A stretch of DNA of 64,000 nucleotides from Gryllotalpicola protaetiae (lineage in GTDB: Bacteria > Actinomycetota > Actinomycetes > Actinomycetales > Microbacteriaceae). Position numbers and translations under genes: made by a program. Within the stretch, counting starts at the first letter, position 1. Every line of letters starts with the position of its first letter. The DNA is taken from assembly GCF_003627055.1 (NCBI RefSeq), contig NZ_CP032624.1, positions 806,001 through 870,000 on the forward strand, written 5' to 3'. Of this stretch, positions 32,648 through 42,581 are shown piece by piece. The notes below the pieces were generated by a model. That model had not been told where the DNA came from, did no database searches, and was given only the letters and a program-made list of their open reading frames with translations.

Positions 32648-34420
32648 ATGCACCGGTCACTGCTCGCAGCGTGGAACTCCATCTCGCTGCGCACGAAGAT
32701 CACCGGCGTGACCGTGCTGGTGCTCACCTTCGGCCTGCTGCTGACCGGAATCGGCACCACCCTGCTCTTCAAGCCGGTGCTGATCTCGCAGCTCGACCAG
32801 CAGCTCGAGGCCTCATCGACGTCGTCGAGCATCAACGCGATGCTCGACAGCGAGTCGACCGGCAACGACCAGGTCAGCCCCGACGGCGAGTCGAGCGCCT
32901 ATTTTCTCGCGATCTACGACTCGAGCGGGAAGCTGCTCGGCTACAACTGGCGCACCAAGTCGAGCGACCTGCGCCCGTCGGTCGGCACGACGCTGCCCGC
33001 CGATCTCAAGGCGGCCTGCCGAGCAGGCGACAACTTCTATCTGGCGAGCAACGACGGCACCGTGCAGTACCGCGCTCGGTGCGTGTCGATCAGCTACGCG
33101 TCGGACAACCAGGCCGGCTCGGCGATCGTCGCCACCTCGACGAACTCGATCGACGTGCTGATGGCCGCGTATCTGACGATCTTCCTGGGCTTCGGCGTCA
33201 TCGTGGTCGTCGTCGGGGCCGTCCTGACGCGCATGCTGGTCACCACGACGTTCGCGCCGCTGCGCCAGGTCGAGCGCACCGCGGCCGCGATCGCCGACGG
33301 CGATTTCAGCCAGCGCCTCGGCGGCGCCGAGCCCAATACCGAGGTCGGGCGCCTCAACCGCTCGCTCAACACGATGCTCTCGCGCATCGATCGCGCCTTC
33401 AAAGACCGCGCTCGCACGATCGAGCAGATGCGACGCTTCGTCGGCGACGCGAGCCACGAGCTGCGCACGCCGCTCGTGTCGGTGCGCGGCTACGCCGAGC
33501 TGTACCGCATGGGCGCCCTGCAGGACGAGGCGGCCGTCGCGGGTGCGATGGGCCGCATCGAGAAAGAGGCGCTGCGCATGGGCGGCCTCGTCGAGGACCT
33601 GCTCGAGCTCGCCCGCCTCGATGAGACGCGCCCGTTGCAGCTCGCGCAGGTCGACCTGCTGCCTTTGGCCTATGACGCGGCAATGGATGCCAGGGCGGCC
33701 CACCCGACCCGGCACTTCGGCGTCGTGGTCGATCTGCCGCCCGCCGCTCCCCCCGCGCCCGGGCCGTCCGCGAGCGACGACCCGACACCCACGCAGGTGA
33801 TCCCGGTGGTCGGCGCGCGCGTGCCGCCGGCCGCGACCGGGCTCACGCGGGTCGCGCAGCGCGGCGGCATCCGCCGCACCTCGCCCGCACAGCGCGCCGG
33901 TGCGGACTCGCCCACCGGGCCGATCGGGTTCACGGCCAGCGCGCTCGCCCGGCTGCGCAGGCGCGGGCCGGTTCGACGCACCGACGACATCTCGATGGCC
34001 GAGACGATGCCGCTCGAGCTCGAGGACATCCCCGAGCCCCACACCGTTCCCGCGCTCGTGCTCGGCGAAGAGAACAAGCTGCGACAGGTGCTCGGCAACC
34101 TCATCGGCAACGCGGTGCGCTACACACCCGACGGCTCGCCGATCGAGGTGCGGGTGACAGCCGACCTTGCCACGCGACGCGCGTGCGTCGAGGTGGTCGA
34201 CCACGGCGAGGGCATCCCGCCGCAAATCCGCGAGAAGATCTTCGAGCGGTTCTGGCGCGCCGACACCTCGCGTACGCGCGAGACCGGCGGCAGCGGCCTC
34301 GGGCTCGCGATCGTGACCTCGATCATCCACGCGCACAAGGGCTCGGTCGCCGTCGTCGAGACGCCCGGTGGCGGCGCCACCTTCCGCGTGCTGCTTCCCC
34401 TCTCCGACGCCGCGTTGTAG
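32648..34420 (+). CDS. HAMP-containing sensor histidine kinase with Pro-rich insertion
   Basis: The 590-residue kinase has membrane segments at about 18-42 and 171-194 flanking an extracytoplasmic sensor, a HAMP domain (195-250), HisKA with His270 in VGDASHELRTPLVSVRGYAE, and an ATPase domain with NLIGNAVRYTPDG and ETGGSGLGLAIVTS. Between HisKA and the ATPase there is an unusual stretch of about 100 residues (355-455) rich in Pro, Ala and Arg. It may be flexible or a docking site. It forms the pair with the OmpR-type regulator just upstream. Confidence 0.93.
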   Translation: MHRSLLAAWNSISLRTKITGVTVLVLTFGLLLTGIGTTLLFKPVLISQLDQQLEASSTSSSINAMLDSESTGNDQVSPDGESSAYFLAIYDSSGKLLGYNWRTKSSDLRPSVGTTLPADLKAACRAGDNFYLASNDGTVQYRARCVSISYASDNQAGSAIVATSTNSIDVLMAAYLTIFLGFGVIVVVVGAVLTRMLVTTTFAPLRQVERTAAAIADGDFSQRLGGAEPNTEVGRLNRSLNTMLSRIDRAFKDRARTIEQMRRFVGDASHELRTPLVSVRGYAELYRMGALQDEAAVAGAMGRIEKEALRMGGLVEDLLELARLDETRPLQLAQVDLLPLAYDAAMDARAAHPTRHFGVVVDLPPAAPPAPGPSASDDPTPTQVIPVVGARVPPAATGLTRVAQRGGIRRTSPAQRAGADSPTGPIGFTASALARLRRRGPVRRTDDISMAETMPLELEDIPEPHTVPALVLGEENKLRQVLGNLIGNAVRYTPDGSPIEVRVTADLATRRACVEVVDHGEGIPPQIREKIFERFWRADTSRTRETGGSGLGLAIVTSIIHAHKGSVAVVETPGGGATFRVLLPLSDAAL

Positions 34421-34547
34421 ACGTCCTCCCGCTCACAGGCGGCGGAATGGCGCAGCTGTCCAGATTCCGCGGCTTTCCGGCGATGACGGATTCCTCCGCC
34501 GGGCTAGCGTCCAGGCATCCGTTTCATCGATCCCATCGGAGGAAGCC

Positions 34548-34844
34548 ATGACCACGTTCCAAGTCGACAGCACCGCGGTTCTCGACGCCACCCGCTCGGC
34601 GCAGGCCACGCTCGAGCAGCTGCGCGGCGATGCCGCCCACCTGACCGCGACACTCACCGCGCTGCAGGGGTCGTGGTCCGGCCAGGCCGCCAGCGCGTTC
34701 CAGCAGGTGCTCGCGGGCTGGACCGCAACTCAGCGCACCATCGAGACCCAGATGGGTCAGCTGCAGCAGGTGCTGACATCGGCCGCCCAGCAGTATCAGG
34801 AGAGCGAGCTGCGCAACTACCAGATGTTCGCAGCCGGGCTGTAG
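34548..34844 (+). CDS. WXG100 (ESAT-6-like) secreted protein
   Basis: The 98-residue protein has the helix-turn-helix WXG100 pattern with the turn LQGSWSGQAASAFQQVLAGW around residues 40-59 and a C-terminal YQESE (YxxxE-like) type VII export signal. A perfect GGAGGAAGCC ribosome site precedes the ATG. No type VII machinery gene is adjacent; the promoter is probably its own in the 127 bases after the kinase gene. Confidence 0.9.
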   Translation: MTTFQVDSTAVLDATRSAQATLEQLRGDAAHLTATLTALQGSWSGQAASAFQQVLAGWTATQRTIETQMGQLQQVLTSAAQQYQESELRNYQMFAAGL

Positions 34845-34854
34845 GGCGGGCGGG

Positions 34855-34927
34855 CGCACGATTCGTCACAAGACGCACGATTCGTCACACTCGAAGGTCG
34901 GTTCGGTGTGACGAATCGTGCGTCTTG
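34855..34927. repeat. Three-armed intergenic palindrome (22-bp perfect arms)
   Basis: CGCACGATTCGTCACA occurs twice in tandem (34855-34870 and 34874-34889, 19 bases apart) and once inverted. The second copy plus flanks (34869-34890) pairs perfectly over 22 bases with 34906-34927. It follows the WXG100 gene. The rest of 34845-35137 holds only the groEL terminator. Confidence 0.8.
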
Positions 34928-35073
34928 CCGTCGGGCGTTCGCCATCAGCGCTGTAACGCGTGAGGGCCGGAAAATCAGCTGTCCAAGGGAAGAGATTCCG
35001 TGCAACACGCCACACACAGGCGGCAACTCGCCGCCAAGTCGGCCGAACCCCTTCCGCTGGGCGCGGCGGACAC

Positions 35074-35104
35074 ACGAAAGGGGCGCCCCCTACGGGAGCG
35101 CCCC
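35074..35104 (-). terminator. Intrinsic terminator of groEL
   Basis: On the minus strand an 11-bp stem (GGGGCGCTCCC with GGGGGCGCCCC, one G-U) with a GTA loop is followed by TTTCGTGT, 33 bases after the groEL stop. Confidence 0.85.
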
Positions 35105-35137
35105 TCTTCGCTGTCTACGTGAGACGGAAGCCTGGAC

Positions 35138-36799
<1,662 letters not shown>

Positions 36800-36826
36800 T
36801 TAGCACTCAAAACGCACGAGTGCCAA
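36800..36826. promoter_or_regulatory. CIRCE operator 1 (HrcA site)
   Basis: TTAGCACTC-N9-GAGTGCCAA matches the CIRCE consensus (TTAGCACTC-N9-GAGTGCTAA) at 17 of 18 arm positions. It lies about 43 bases before the groEL start. Confidence 0.93.
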
Positions 36827-36830
36827 ATTG

Positions 36831-36860
36831 ATTCTGGCACTCTCCCTACGCGAGTGCAAG
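36831..36860 (-). promoter_or_regulatory. groEL promoter overlapping a second CIRCE-like operator
   Basis: On the minus strand TTGCAC (36859-36854) and CAGAAT (36836-36831) are 17 bases apart. The same bases form CTGGCACTC-N9-GAGTGCAAG (36834-36860), a weaker CIRCE copy that covers the promoter. HrcA bound here would block RNA polymerase. Confidence 0.8.
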
Positions 36861-36894
36861 AAACCGGGCAGGCATCCGTCATATCTGAAATGGC

Positions 36895-36927
36895 GAAAGC
36901 CGCCCGGCGAGCTGCCGGGCGGCTTTC
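36895..36927 (-). terminator. Terminator of cspA
   Basis: A perfect 14-bp stem (GAAAGCCGCCCGGC and its complement) with a five-base loop, ending in CTTTC, lies 20 bases after the cold-shock gene and before the groEL promoter. Confidence 0.85.
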
Positions 36928-36948
36928 GAACTGCGAGTTGGTGTGCGC

Positions 36949-37152
36949 CTAGGCCAGCCGCACCGACTCCGCCTGCGGGCCCTTGGAGCCGCTACCGACC
37001 TCGAACACGACCTGCTGGCCCTCTTCGAGGCTCTTGTACCCGCTCATGTCGATGGCGGAGTAGTGGACGAACACGTCCTGGCCTCCGCCGTCGACCGTGA
37101 TGAAGCCGTAGCCCTTTTCAGCGTTGAACCACTTCACGGTTCCGTTCGCCAT
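36949..37152 (-). CDS. cspA: Cold shock protein CspA
   Basis: The 67-residue protein is a single cold-shock domain with RNP1 KGYGFITV and RNP2 DVFVHYSAI, starting [14 protein letters not shown]. It binds single-stranded RNA and DNA and melts RNA structure. The ATG at 37152 gives the standard length. About 165 bases without a gene lie upstream (37153-37318) and may hold a long temperature-responsive leader. A strong terminator separates it from groEL. Confidence 0.96.
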   Translation of the reverse strand: MANGTVKWFNAEKGYGFITVDGGGQDVFVHYSAIDMSGYKSLEEGQQVVFEVGSGSKGPQAESVRLA

Positions 37153-37318
37153 CGTTTCTCCATTGCTTGTTCCCGTAACGCGCACACCGATACGTCGCGT
37201 CACTGTGCGCCCGATCGTAGCGAGACGGAAACGCCGGAATCCGCGGCTGGGGCCGAATCGGTCAAATGGTTACGGCGCCGATCGGACATCGTCATATCGG
37301 CGTAACACTCGCGCAGGA

Positions 37319-37900
37319 TCAGCCCGCGTAATCGGCTCCGAGCACCGCGGTCACCACGGCGCCGTCGTTCGCGAACTGCGCCGACTGCGTGACCGTCGTC
37401 ACCCCGAGCGACTGCGCGACGCCGAGCGCCACACCGCGCTGCGCCGGGTCCGAGTAGTACACGGTCGTCGTCGGCGCGGTCTGCGGCGCGTTGCCGGTCG
37501 TCACCGCGCTCCAGCCGGCGCTCTTCAGCTTCGTCGCGGCCTTGGCCGCCAGCCCGGCCCGGCCGGTGCCGTTGAGCACGCTCAGCTGGGCGGTCGGCAC
37601 GATCGTCGCAGTGGGGGTCGGGGTCGCCGTCGGCGTCGGAGTCGCCGTCGGGCTGGGCGTGCCCGTCGGACCGGCCGTCTCGGTCACGGTCGCCTGCGGA
37701 GTCGGGTGCTCGCCGAACAGGTTGTTGTCGAGCACGCGCAGATAGATCCACCCTGCGCCGACGATCACGAGGATCGCGACGAGACACCACACGAGCCAGA
37801 GCAGCCCGCGCCCGCGATGCTGGGGCGCCCGGTGAGCGCCGACGCGCTCGAGATCGGCCGGGACCACATCAAAGCGATCCTTCGGGAAATTCTGGGCCAT
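37319..37900 (-). CDS. LytR C-terminal domain protein with membrane anchor
   Basis: The 193-residue protein has a short cytoplasmic N-terminus, one membrane segment (about residues 33-55), a Thr-Pro repeat linker (SPTATPTPTATPTPTAT, about 80-100) that suggests a wall-spanning stalk, and a LytR_C domain (about 105-190: QLSVLNGTGRAGLAAKAATK). LytR_C domains accompany wall-polymer ligases. It follows the DUF3263 gene after 31 bases. Its function is likely in the cell envelope. Confidence 0.85.
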   Translation of the reverse strand: MAQNFPKDRFDVVPADLERVGAHRAPQHRGRGLLWLVWCLVAILVIVGAGWIYLRVLDNNLFGEHPTPQATVTETAGPTGTPSPTATPTPTATPTPTATIVPTAQLSVLNGTGRAGLAAKAATKLKSAGWSAVTTGNAPQTAPTTTVYYSDPAQRGVALGVAQSLGVTTVTQSAQFANDGAVVTAVLGADYAG

Positions 37901-37931
37901 GCGCTCGGGGGAGGTCCTTCCTCGGTCGGGG

Positions 37932-38189
37932 TCAGTCGATCGGCCGGGTGCGAGTGGCGCGCAGCTCGCGCCGCTCGTCTCGCTGTCGCAGCAGCCGCCT
38001 CACAAGAAGGGGGTCGTAGGCGAGCGCTGCAGGGGTCTCGATCAGCCGACCGAGGATCTGATAGTAGCGGGCGCCCGAAAGGCCGAACTGGGAGCGGATC
38101 GCCTGCTCCTTCGCCGCCGGCCCCTGCAACCACTCCCGCTCGAAGTCCAGCACGGCGACCTCGAGGTCGTTGAGCGGGGCGGGAGGCAT
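37932..38189 (-). CDS. DUF3263 family protein
   Basis: The 85-residue protein is a compact helical domain of the actinobacterial DUF3263 family: LNDLEVAVLDFEREWLQGPA, then KEQAIRSQFGLSGARYYQIL and a basic C-terminus. The middle looks like a helix-turn-helix that may bind DNA. It lies four bases after the GNAT gene and ahead of the LytR_C gene; DUF3263 with a LytR_C protein is a recurrent pair. Confidence 0.88.
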   Translation of the reverse strand: MPPAPLNDLEVAVLDFEREWLQGPAAKEQAIRSQFGLSGARYYQILGRLIETPAALAYDPLLVRRLLRQRDERRELRATRTRPID

Positions 38190-38193
38190 GGGC

Positions 38194-38694
38194 TCAGGCT
38201 AACGATGAGAGGGCTACGGGCTCTGCGGCAACGCCGGTCGCGACGCGATACATGCCGATATGGCGGATGCCCGCCTCGAGGTACACCTCGCCGTACGGCT
38301 CGAAGCCGGCCTTGGCGTAGAGAGACTGCGCGTATTCCTGCGCGTGCAGCAGAAGATCATGGCCCGGGTTGTCGGCGATCGCTGCGGTGAGCAGCCTGCT
38401 GGCGAGACCCCTGCCCCTGGCATCCGCCCTGGTCACCACACGCCCGATGACCACGTGAGCCACGCGGTGCTGGGGATCCTCGTCCCACAGTGTGCGCAGG
38501 TAGGCATGGACCGAGCCATCGTCGTCCGCGATCCAGTAGTGCCGGGTCAGCGGCTCGAGGTCGCGGTAGTCCAGCTCGGTCTCATCGACCCTCTGCTCGA
38601 CGAAGAAGACGTCGGTGCGCAGCTTCGCGATCTCGTAGAGCTCCCGGGTCGTGAGCTCGTCGAATGCTTTGCAGATCACGGAACTTTCGGACAC
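38194..38694 (-). CDS. GNAT N-acetyltransferase (ElaA-like)
   Basis: The 166-residue protein fits the ElaA branch of GNAT enzymes: LTTRELYEIAKLRTDVFFVE near the N-terminus, YRDLEPLTRHYWIADDDG, the acetyl-CoA pyrophosphate loop RVVTRADARGRGLASRLL, and YAKAGFEPYGEVYLEAGIRH. It should acetylate an amine from acetyl-CoA; substrate unknown. GTG 38694 is used as start; GTG 38679 is an alternative with weak GAAAG upstream. It is divergent from msrB across 60 bases. Confidence 0.88.
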   Translation of the reverse strand: MSESSVICKAFDELTTRELYEIAKLRTDVFFVEQRVDETELDYRDLEPLTRHYWIADDDGSVHAYLRTLWDEDPQHRVAHVVIGRVVTRADARGRGLASRLLTAAIADNPGHDLLLHAQEYAQSLYAKAGFEPYGEVYLEAGIRHIGMYRVATGVAAEPVALSSLA

Positions 38695-38754
38695 CCGGGC
38701 GAGTTTACTTAGGTGAAGGCTCCACAAGAGCCGCGAGAGCAGAGAGGAATGGGC

Positions 38755-39174
38755 ATGGGAGAGGTCTCGTCCACCAACTACAAGGTCACGAAGAGCGACT
38801 CCGAGTGGCGTGAGGAGCTGAGCCGCGACCAGTACGCCGTGCTGCGCCAGGCCGCGACCGAGCGCCCGTGGACCGGCGAGCTGCTCGACGAGGACCGCGC
38901 AGGCATCTACACCTGTGCGGCCTGTGGCTCCGAGCTGTTCAAGAGCGGCACGAAGTTCGACTCGGGCTGCGGCTGGCCGTCGTTCTACGAGAGCGTGCGC
39001 CCCGAGGCCGTCGAACTCATCGAGGACCGCTCGCTCGGCATGCTGCGCACCGAGGTGCGCTGCGCGAACTGCGGCTCGCACCTCGGGCACGTCTTCCCCG
39101 ACGGCTTCGGCACCCCGACGGGCGACCGCTACTGCATGAACTCGATCTCGCTGGCGTTCACGCCCGAGGGCTGA
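38755..39174 (+). CDS. msrB: Peptide-methionine (R)-S-oxide reductase MsrB
   Basis: The 139-residue enzyme reduces methionine-R-sulfoxide in proteins. Zinc ligands are Cys54/Cys57 (CAAC) and Cys103/Cys106 (CANC); the catalytic Cys127 is in GDRYCMNSISL; Cys72 (SGCGWPSF) is the usual resolving cysteine; His-rich GSHLGHVF is conserved. ATG 38755 has AGAGGA six bases upstream and is preferred to ATG 38749. Oxidative damage repair in the cytosol. Confidence 0.95.
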   Translation: MGEVSSTNYKVTKSDSEWREELSRDQYAVLRQAATERPWTGELLDEDRAGIYTCAACGSELFKSGTKFDSGCGWPSFYESVRPEAVELIEDRSLGMLRTEVRCANCGSHLGHVFPDGFGTPTGDRYCMNSISLAFTPEG

Positions 39175-39182
39175 CACTCACC

Positions 39183-39252
39183 GCGTGCGCGGGAGAAACG
39201 ACGCGTTCGCGGGTCCGGTTTCTCCCGCGCACGCGCGTTTTCACCCGCGCAC
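39183..39252. repeat. Three-armed intergenic palindrome with GTGCGCGGGAGAAAC core
   Basis: GCGTGCGCGGGAGAAAC (39183-39199) pairs perfectly over 17 bases with 39218-39234, and a third arm, GTTTTCACCCGCGCAC (39237-39252), repeats the second arm 20 bases on. It shares its core with the repeat at 28813-28864 and its three-arm plan with the one at 34855-34927. Confidence 0.8.
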
Positions 39253-39256
39253 ACAG

Positions 39257-39276
39257 CGATAAGGGATCGCTTATCG
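39257..39276. promoter_or_regulatory. Inverted repeat upstream of the molybdate operon
   Basis: CGATAAG-N6-CTTATCG is a perfect 7+6+7 repeat 43 bases before the Mop regulator start. It suits a dimeric regulator binding site; it is not the classical ModE box. A TATGGT at 39305-39310 just before the ATG suggests a leaderless message. Confidence 0.5.
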
Positions 39277-39318
39277 AGGGATCCCTTTTCCGCACCTGCG
39301 GCACTATGGTCGTCATTT

Positions 39319-39720
39319 ATGACGCAACTGCGGATTTCTGAGGCGGCCGCGCTTCTCGGTGTCAGCGACGACACGGTGCGCCGGCTCATCGAGCGCGGCG
39401 AACTCACCGCGAGCACCGACGGCGACGGGCCGCAGACGGTCGACGGCGTCAGCCTCGCGACGTTCGCCGTCGAGCGCGCGAAGGCGGCACCAGACCCGTC
39501 ACCGGTGCTCAGCTCGGCACGCAACCACTTCGTGGGAATCGTCACCCGCGTGCAGCTCGACGGTGTCATGGCGCAGATCGACATCCAGGCCGGTCCGCAC
39601 CGCATCGTGTCGCTGATCAGCGCCGAGGGGGCCCGCGAGCTCGGGCTCGAGGTCGGCAAGCTCGCGACCGCCGTCGTCAAAGCGACCAATGTCAGCGTCG
39701 AGACCATGGAGGAACGATGA
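39319..39720 (+). CDS. HTH-Mop molybdenum-binding regulator
   Basis: The 133-residue protein joins an excisionase/MerR-like helix-turn-helix (residues 3-55: LRISEAAALLGVSDDTVRRL) to a C-terminal molybdopterin/molybdate-binding Mop (TOBE) domain (about 68-131: SARNHFVGIVTRVQLDGVMA and GPHRIVSLIS). Such proteins sense molybdate or act as molybdate-responsive regulators in Actinobacteria. Its last four bases overlap the modA start (ATGA). It is the first gene of the operon and probably controls it. Confidence 0.9.
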   Translation: MTQLRISEAAALLGVSDDTVRRLIERGELTASTDGDGPQTVDGVSLATFAVERAKAAPDPSPVLSSARNHFVGIVTRVQLDGVMAQIDIQAGPHRIVSLISAEGARELGLEVGKLATAVVKATNVSVETMEER

Positions 39721-40523
39721 AGGGAAGAGTCGCGCTCGCGGCGGCTGCGATCGGGGCGGCACTGCTGTTGGCCGGGTGTGCAGGGTCAGGTTCCGGCGCG
39801 AGCCCGTCGAGCGCACCGGCCAAGACGTCGGCTCCCCCGACGCCTCAGACGCTGACCGTGTTCGCGGCGACCAGCCTGACCGCGACGTTCAACACGCTGG
39901 GAAAGGCGTTCGAAGACGCGAACCCAGGCGTCACGGTGCAATACAGCTACAACGGCACCTCGACCCTCGTGACCCAGCTTTCCCAAGGGGCGCCCGCCGA
40001 CATCCTCGCCTCGGCCGACGAGAAGAACATGCAGAACGCGGTCAGCCAGAACCTCATCTCCGGCACCCCCGTCGACTTCGCGACCAACGTGCTCGAGATC
40101 GCGGTCGCACCGGGGAACCCGAAGAACATCACGGGCTGGGCCGACCTCGCGAAACCGGGCCTCAAGGTCGACGTGTGCGCCGACGGCGTCCCGTGCGGCA
40201 ACGCCACAGAGGCGGTGGAGAAGGCGACGGGCACGACGCTCAAGCCGATCAGCCAGGAGCAGAACGTCGGCGACGTGCTCGCGAAGGTCGAGAGCGGGGA
40301 TGCCGATGCGGGCGTCGTCTACGTCACCGACGTCAAGGGCGCGGGCTCGAAGGTGACCGGGGTGGACTTCCCCGAGGCGCAGCAGGCGATCAACACGTAC
40401 CCGATCGCGGCGACCGCGTCATCGAAGAACGCCGCGCTCGCGAAGAAGTTCATCGCCTACGTCACCGGCTCGGCCGGCCAGAAGCTGCTGAAGGACGCCG
40501 GCTTCGGGGCGCCGCCCAAGTAG
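39717..40523 (+). CDS. modA: Molybdate ABC transporter substrate-binding lipoprotein ModA
   Basis: The 268-residue lipoprotein (lipobox LAGC, Cys21) has a Ser/Pro linker and a ModA fold: [53 protein letters not shown] and [12 protein letters not shown]. Ser/Thr residues in AATSL and the ADILASAD loop bind the oxyanion. It captures molybdate or tungstate outside the membrane. modB follows ten bases later. Confidence 0.95.
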   Translation: MKGRVALAAAAIGAALLLAGCAGSGSGASPSSAPAKTSAPPTPQTLTVFAATSLTATFNTLGKAFEDANPGVTVQYSYNGTSTLVTQLSQGAPADILASADEKNMQNAVSQNLISGTPVDFATNVLEIAVAPGNPKNITGWADLAKPGLKVDVCADGVPCGNATEAVEKATGTTLKPISQEQNVGDVLAKVESGDADAGVVYVTDVKGAGSKVTGVDFPEAQQAINTYPIAATASSKNAALAKKFIAYVTGSAGQKLLKDAGFGAPPK

Positions 40524-40533
40524 GTTCGCAGTT

Positions 40534-41400
40534 GTGAACGGGCGTGGCCGACGCGGCTACCCCGCCTGGCTCTGGGTGCCGGCGGGGCTCGGCGCGGTGT
40601 TCGTGCTGCTGCCGCTCATCGCCATCGTCACGCATGTCGACTGGCCCGATTTCGGGCAGTTGATCACCTCGACGTCGTCGCTGGCGGCGCTGCGGCTCAG
40701 CATCCTCACCGCACTGTCGTCCACCGTGGTGTGCGTCGTGCTGGGCGTACCGATGGCCGTCGTGCTCGCACGCGGGCGGTTCCCCGGCCAGTCGATCGCC
40801 CGCGCCCTCGTGCTCGTACCGCTCGTGATGCCACCGGTCGTGAGCGGCCTCGCCCTGCTCTACACGGTCGGAAGCCGCGGACTGCTCGGGCCGACGCTGT
40901 TGCGGCTCGGCCTGCAGGTGCCGTTCTCGACCGCGGCGGTGGTGCTCGCCCAGGCGTTCGTCTCGCTGCCGTTCATCGTGATCAGCCTCGAGGGCGCACT
41001 GCGCACCGTCACCGAGACGCACGACGAGATCGCCTTCGCGTACGGCGCGAGCCGCACGCAGGTGCTCTTCAAGATCACCCTGCCGAGCCTCGGGCCCGCG
41101 TTCGTGTCGGGCGCGGTGCTGTCGTTCGCGCGGTCGCTCGGCGAGTTCGGCGCGACGATCACCGTCGCCGGATCGCTGCAGGGCGTCACGCGCACGCTGC
41201 CGCTCGAGATCTACCTGCAGAACAACCTCAACCCCGACGCGGCCGTCGCGCTGTCGCTGCTGCTCGTCGTGATCGCGCTCGTCGTCGTCCTCGTGGCCGG
41301 TCAGCCGTGGCGCCACGCCGCGCTCGCCGAGCTCCTCGACGTGTTCAATGACGACCCTCGCGGCGAACGGAGCAGAGAGCGCAATACCGTGGTCCCATGA
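40534..41400 (+). CDS. modB: Molybdate ABC transporter permease ModB
   Basis: The 288-residue permease has six membrane segments and the ABC EAA loop ([20 protein letters not shown]), with [14 protein letters not shown] and [20 protein letters not shown] typical of ModB. It starts at GTG 40534 and its end overlaps moeA by ATGA. The usual third gene, the ATPase modC, is missing from this operon, so the ATPase must come from elsewhere or be shared. Confidence 0.94.
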   Translation: MNGRGRRGYPAWLWVPAGLGAVFVLLPLIAIVTHVDWPDFGQLITSTSSLAALRLSILTALSSTVVCVVLGVPMAVVLARGRFPGQSIARALVLVPLVMPPVVSGLALLYTVGSRGLLGPTLLRLGLQVPFSTAAVVLAQAFVSLPFIVISLEGALRTVTETHDEIAFAYGASRTQVLFKITLPSLGPAFVSGAVLSFARSLGEFGATITVAGSLQGVTRTLPLEIYLQNNLNPDAAVALSLLLVVIALVVVLVAGQPWRHAALAELLDVFNDDPRGERSRERNTVVP

Positions 41401-42581
41401 GCACTGTCGCCGAGCACCAGGCCGCCGTTCGCGCACTGGTGAGCTCGCACTGGCGTCCTGCCACCGAATATCCGCCGCTCGGCGCCGCGCTCGGCCGCGT
41501 GCTCGCGGACGACGTGCGCACGCCGATCGACCTTCCGCCGTTCGACAACTCGCAGATGGACGGCTACGCCGTGCGAGCGGATGCCGCGGCCGGCCCGCTT
41601 CGCGTCAGCGGCCACGTCGCCGCGGGCGACCCGATCACGGCGTTCCCGGGCGGCGCGGTCGCGATCATGACGGGTGCCCCCGTGCCCCTCGGCGCTGACG
41701 CGATCGTGCCCGTCGAGGCCGTCGGAGCCCCCGGCGAGTTCGCCGCCGTCGACGACACCGTCGAGCTGCCCGCTCCGGTCGAGCCCGGCAGCTTCGTGCG
41801 CGCCCGCGGCAGCGACCTGGCCGCCGGAGCCGTGCTGCTCGAGGCGGGAACAGTGCTCGGGCCCGCGCAGCTCGGCGCCCTCGCCGCCTCCGGACTCACC
41901 ACGGTGCCCGTGCGGGCACGGCCGCGGGTGCTGATCGTCTCGACCGGCGCGGAGCTCGCGGAGCCCGGCGAGCCGCTCGCCCCAGGAGCGATCTACGACG
42001 CGAACGCGGTGTCGCTGTCGGCTGCGATCACGCTCGCCGGTGGAATCGCACTCGCGACGGGCGTGTACAGCGACGAGCCGGGCCACCTGCGGCTCGCGCT
42101 CGAGGCGGCCGGCCCGGTCGACCTCGTCGTCACGAGCGGCGGCGTCAGCGCCGGCGCGCACGAGGTGGTGCGCGACGCGCTCGAGCCGCTCGGCGTGCGC
42201 TTCGGCTCCGTCGCCTTGCAGCCCGGCGGTCCCCAGGGCCTCGGCGCCATCACGGTCGCGGGCGCCCCGACCCCCGTGCTGTGCTTCCCGGGGAATCCCG
42301 TGAGCTCGCTCGTGTCGTTCGAGCTGTTCCTGCGGCCCCTGCTGCGCGGCGACCGGCCGGTCCTGCGGCTTCCGCTCTCCGCATCCGTCGACTCGCCTGC
42401 GGCCAAGCACCAGGTGCGCCGCGGACGCCTGACGGACGCGGGAACCGTCGAACTCGTCGGGGGCGTGAGCTCGCACCTGCTTGCGGCGTACGCTCGTTCC
42501 GACGCACTGGTACACCTACCGGTCGGTCTCACCCGAGCAGAGGCCGGCGAGGTGGTCGAGGTCTGGAGGATCGATGAGTGA
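41397..42581 (+). CDS. moeA: Molybdopterin molybdenumtransferase MoeA
   Basis: The 394-residue enzyme inserts molybdate into adenylated molybdopterin. It shows the four-domain MoeA order: [16 protein letters not shown] near residue 50, [17 protein letters not shown], the MogA-like domain with [13 protein letters not shown] and [37 protein letters not shown], and a C-terminal beta domain. Length is normal. It lies between modB and moaC with overlaps on both sides. Confidence 0.96.
   Translation: MSTVAEHQAAVRALVSSHWRPATEYPPLGAALGRVLADDVRTPIDLPPFDNSQMDGYAVRADAAAGPLRVSGHVAAGDPITAFPGGAVAIMTGAPVPLGADAIVPVEAVGAPGEFAAVDDTVELPAPVEPGSFVRARGSDLAAGAVLLEAGTVLGPAQLGALAASGLTTVPVRARPRVLIVSTGAELAEPGEPLAPGAIYDANAVSLSAAITLAGGIALATGVYSDEPGHLRLALEAAGPVDLVVTSGGVSAGAHEVVRDALEPLGVRFGSVALQPGGPQGLGAITVAGAPTPVLCFPGNPVSSLVSFELFLRPLLRGDRPVLRLPLSASVDSPAAKHQVRRGRLTDAGTVELVGGVSSHLLAAYARSDALVHLPVGLTRAEAGEVVEVWRIDE

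Noticed and set aside
34857..34930. CRISPR-like tandem repeats
   Set aside because: Only two direct copies, one inverted copy, 3-base spacer and no cas genes; a palindromic element instead.
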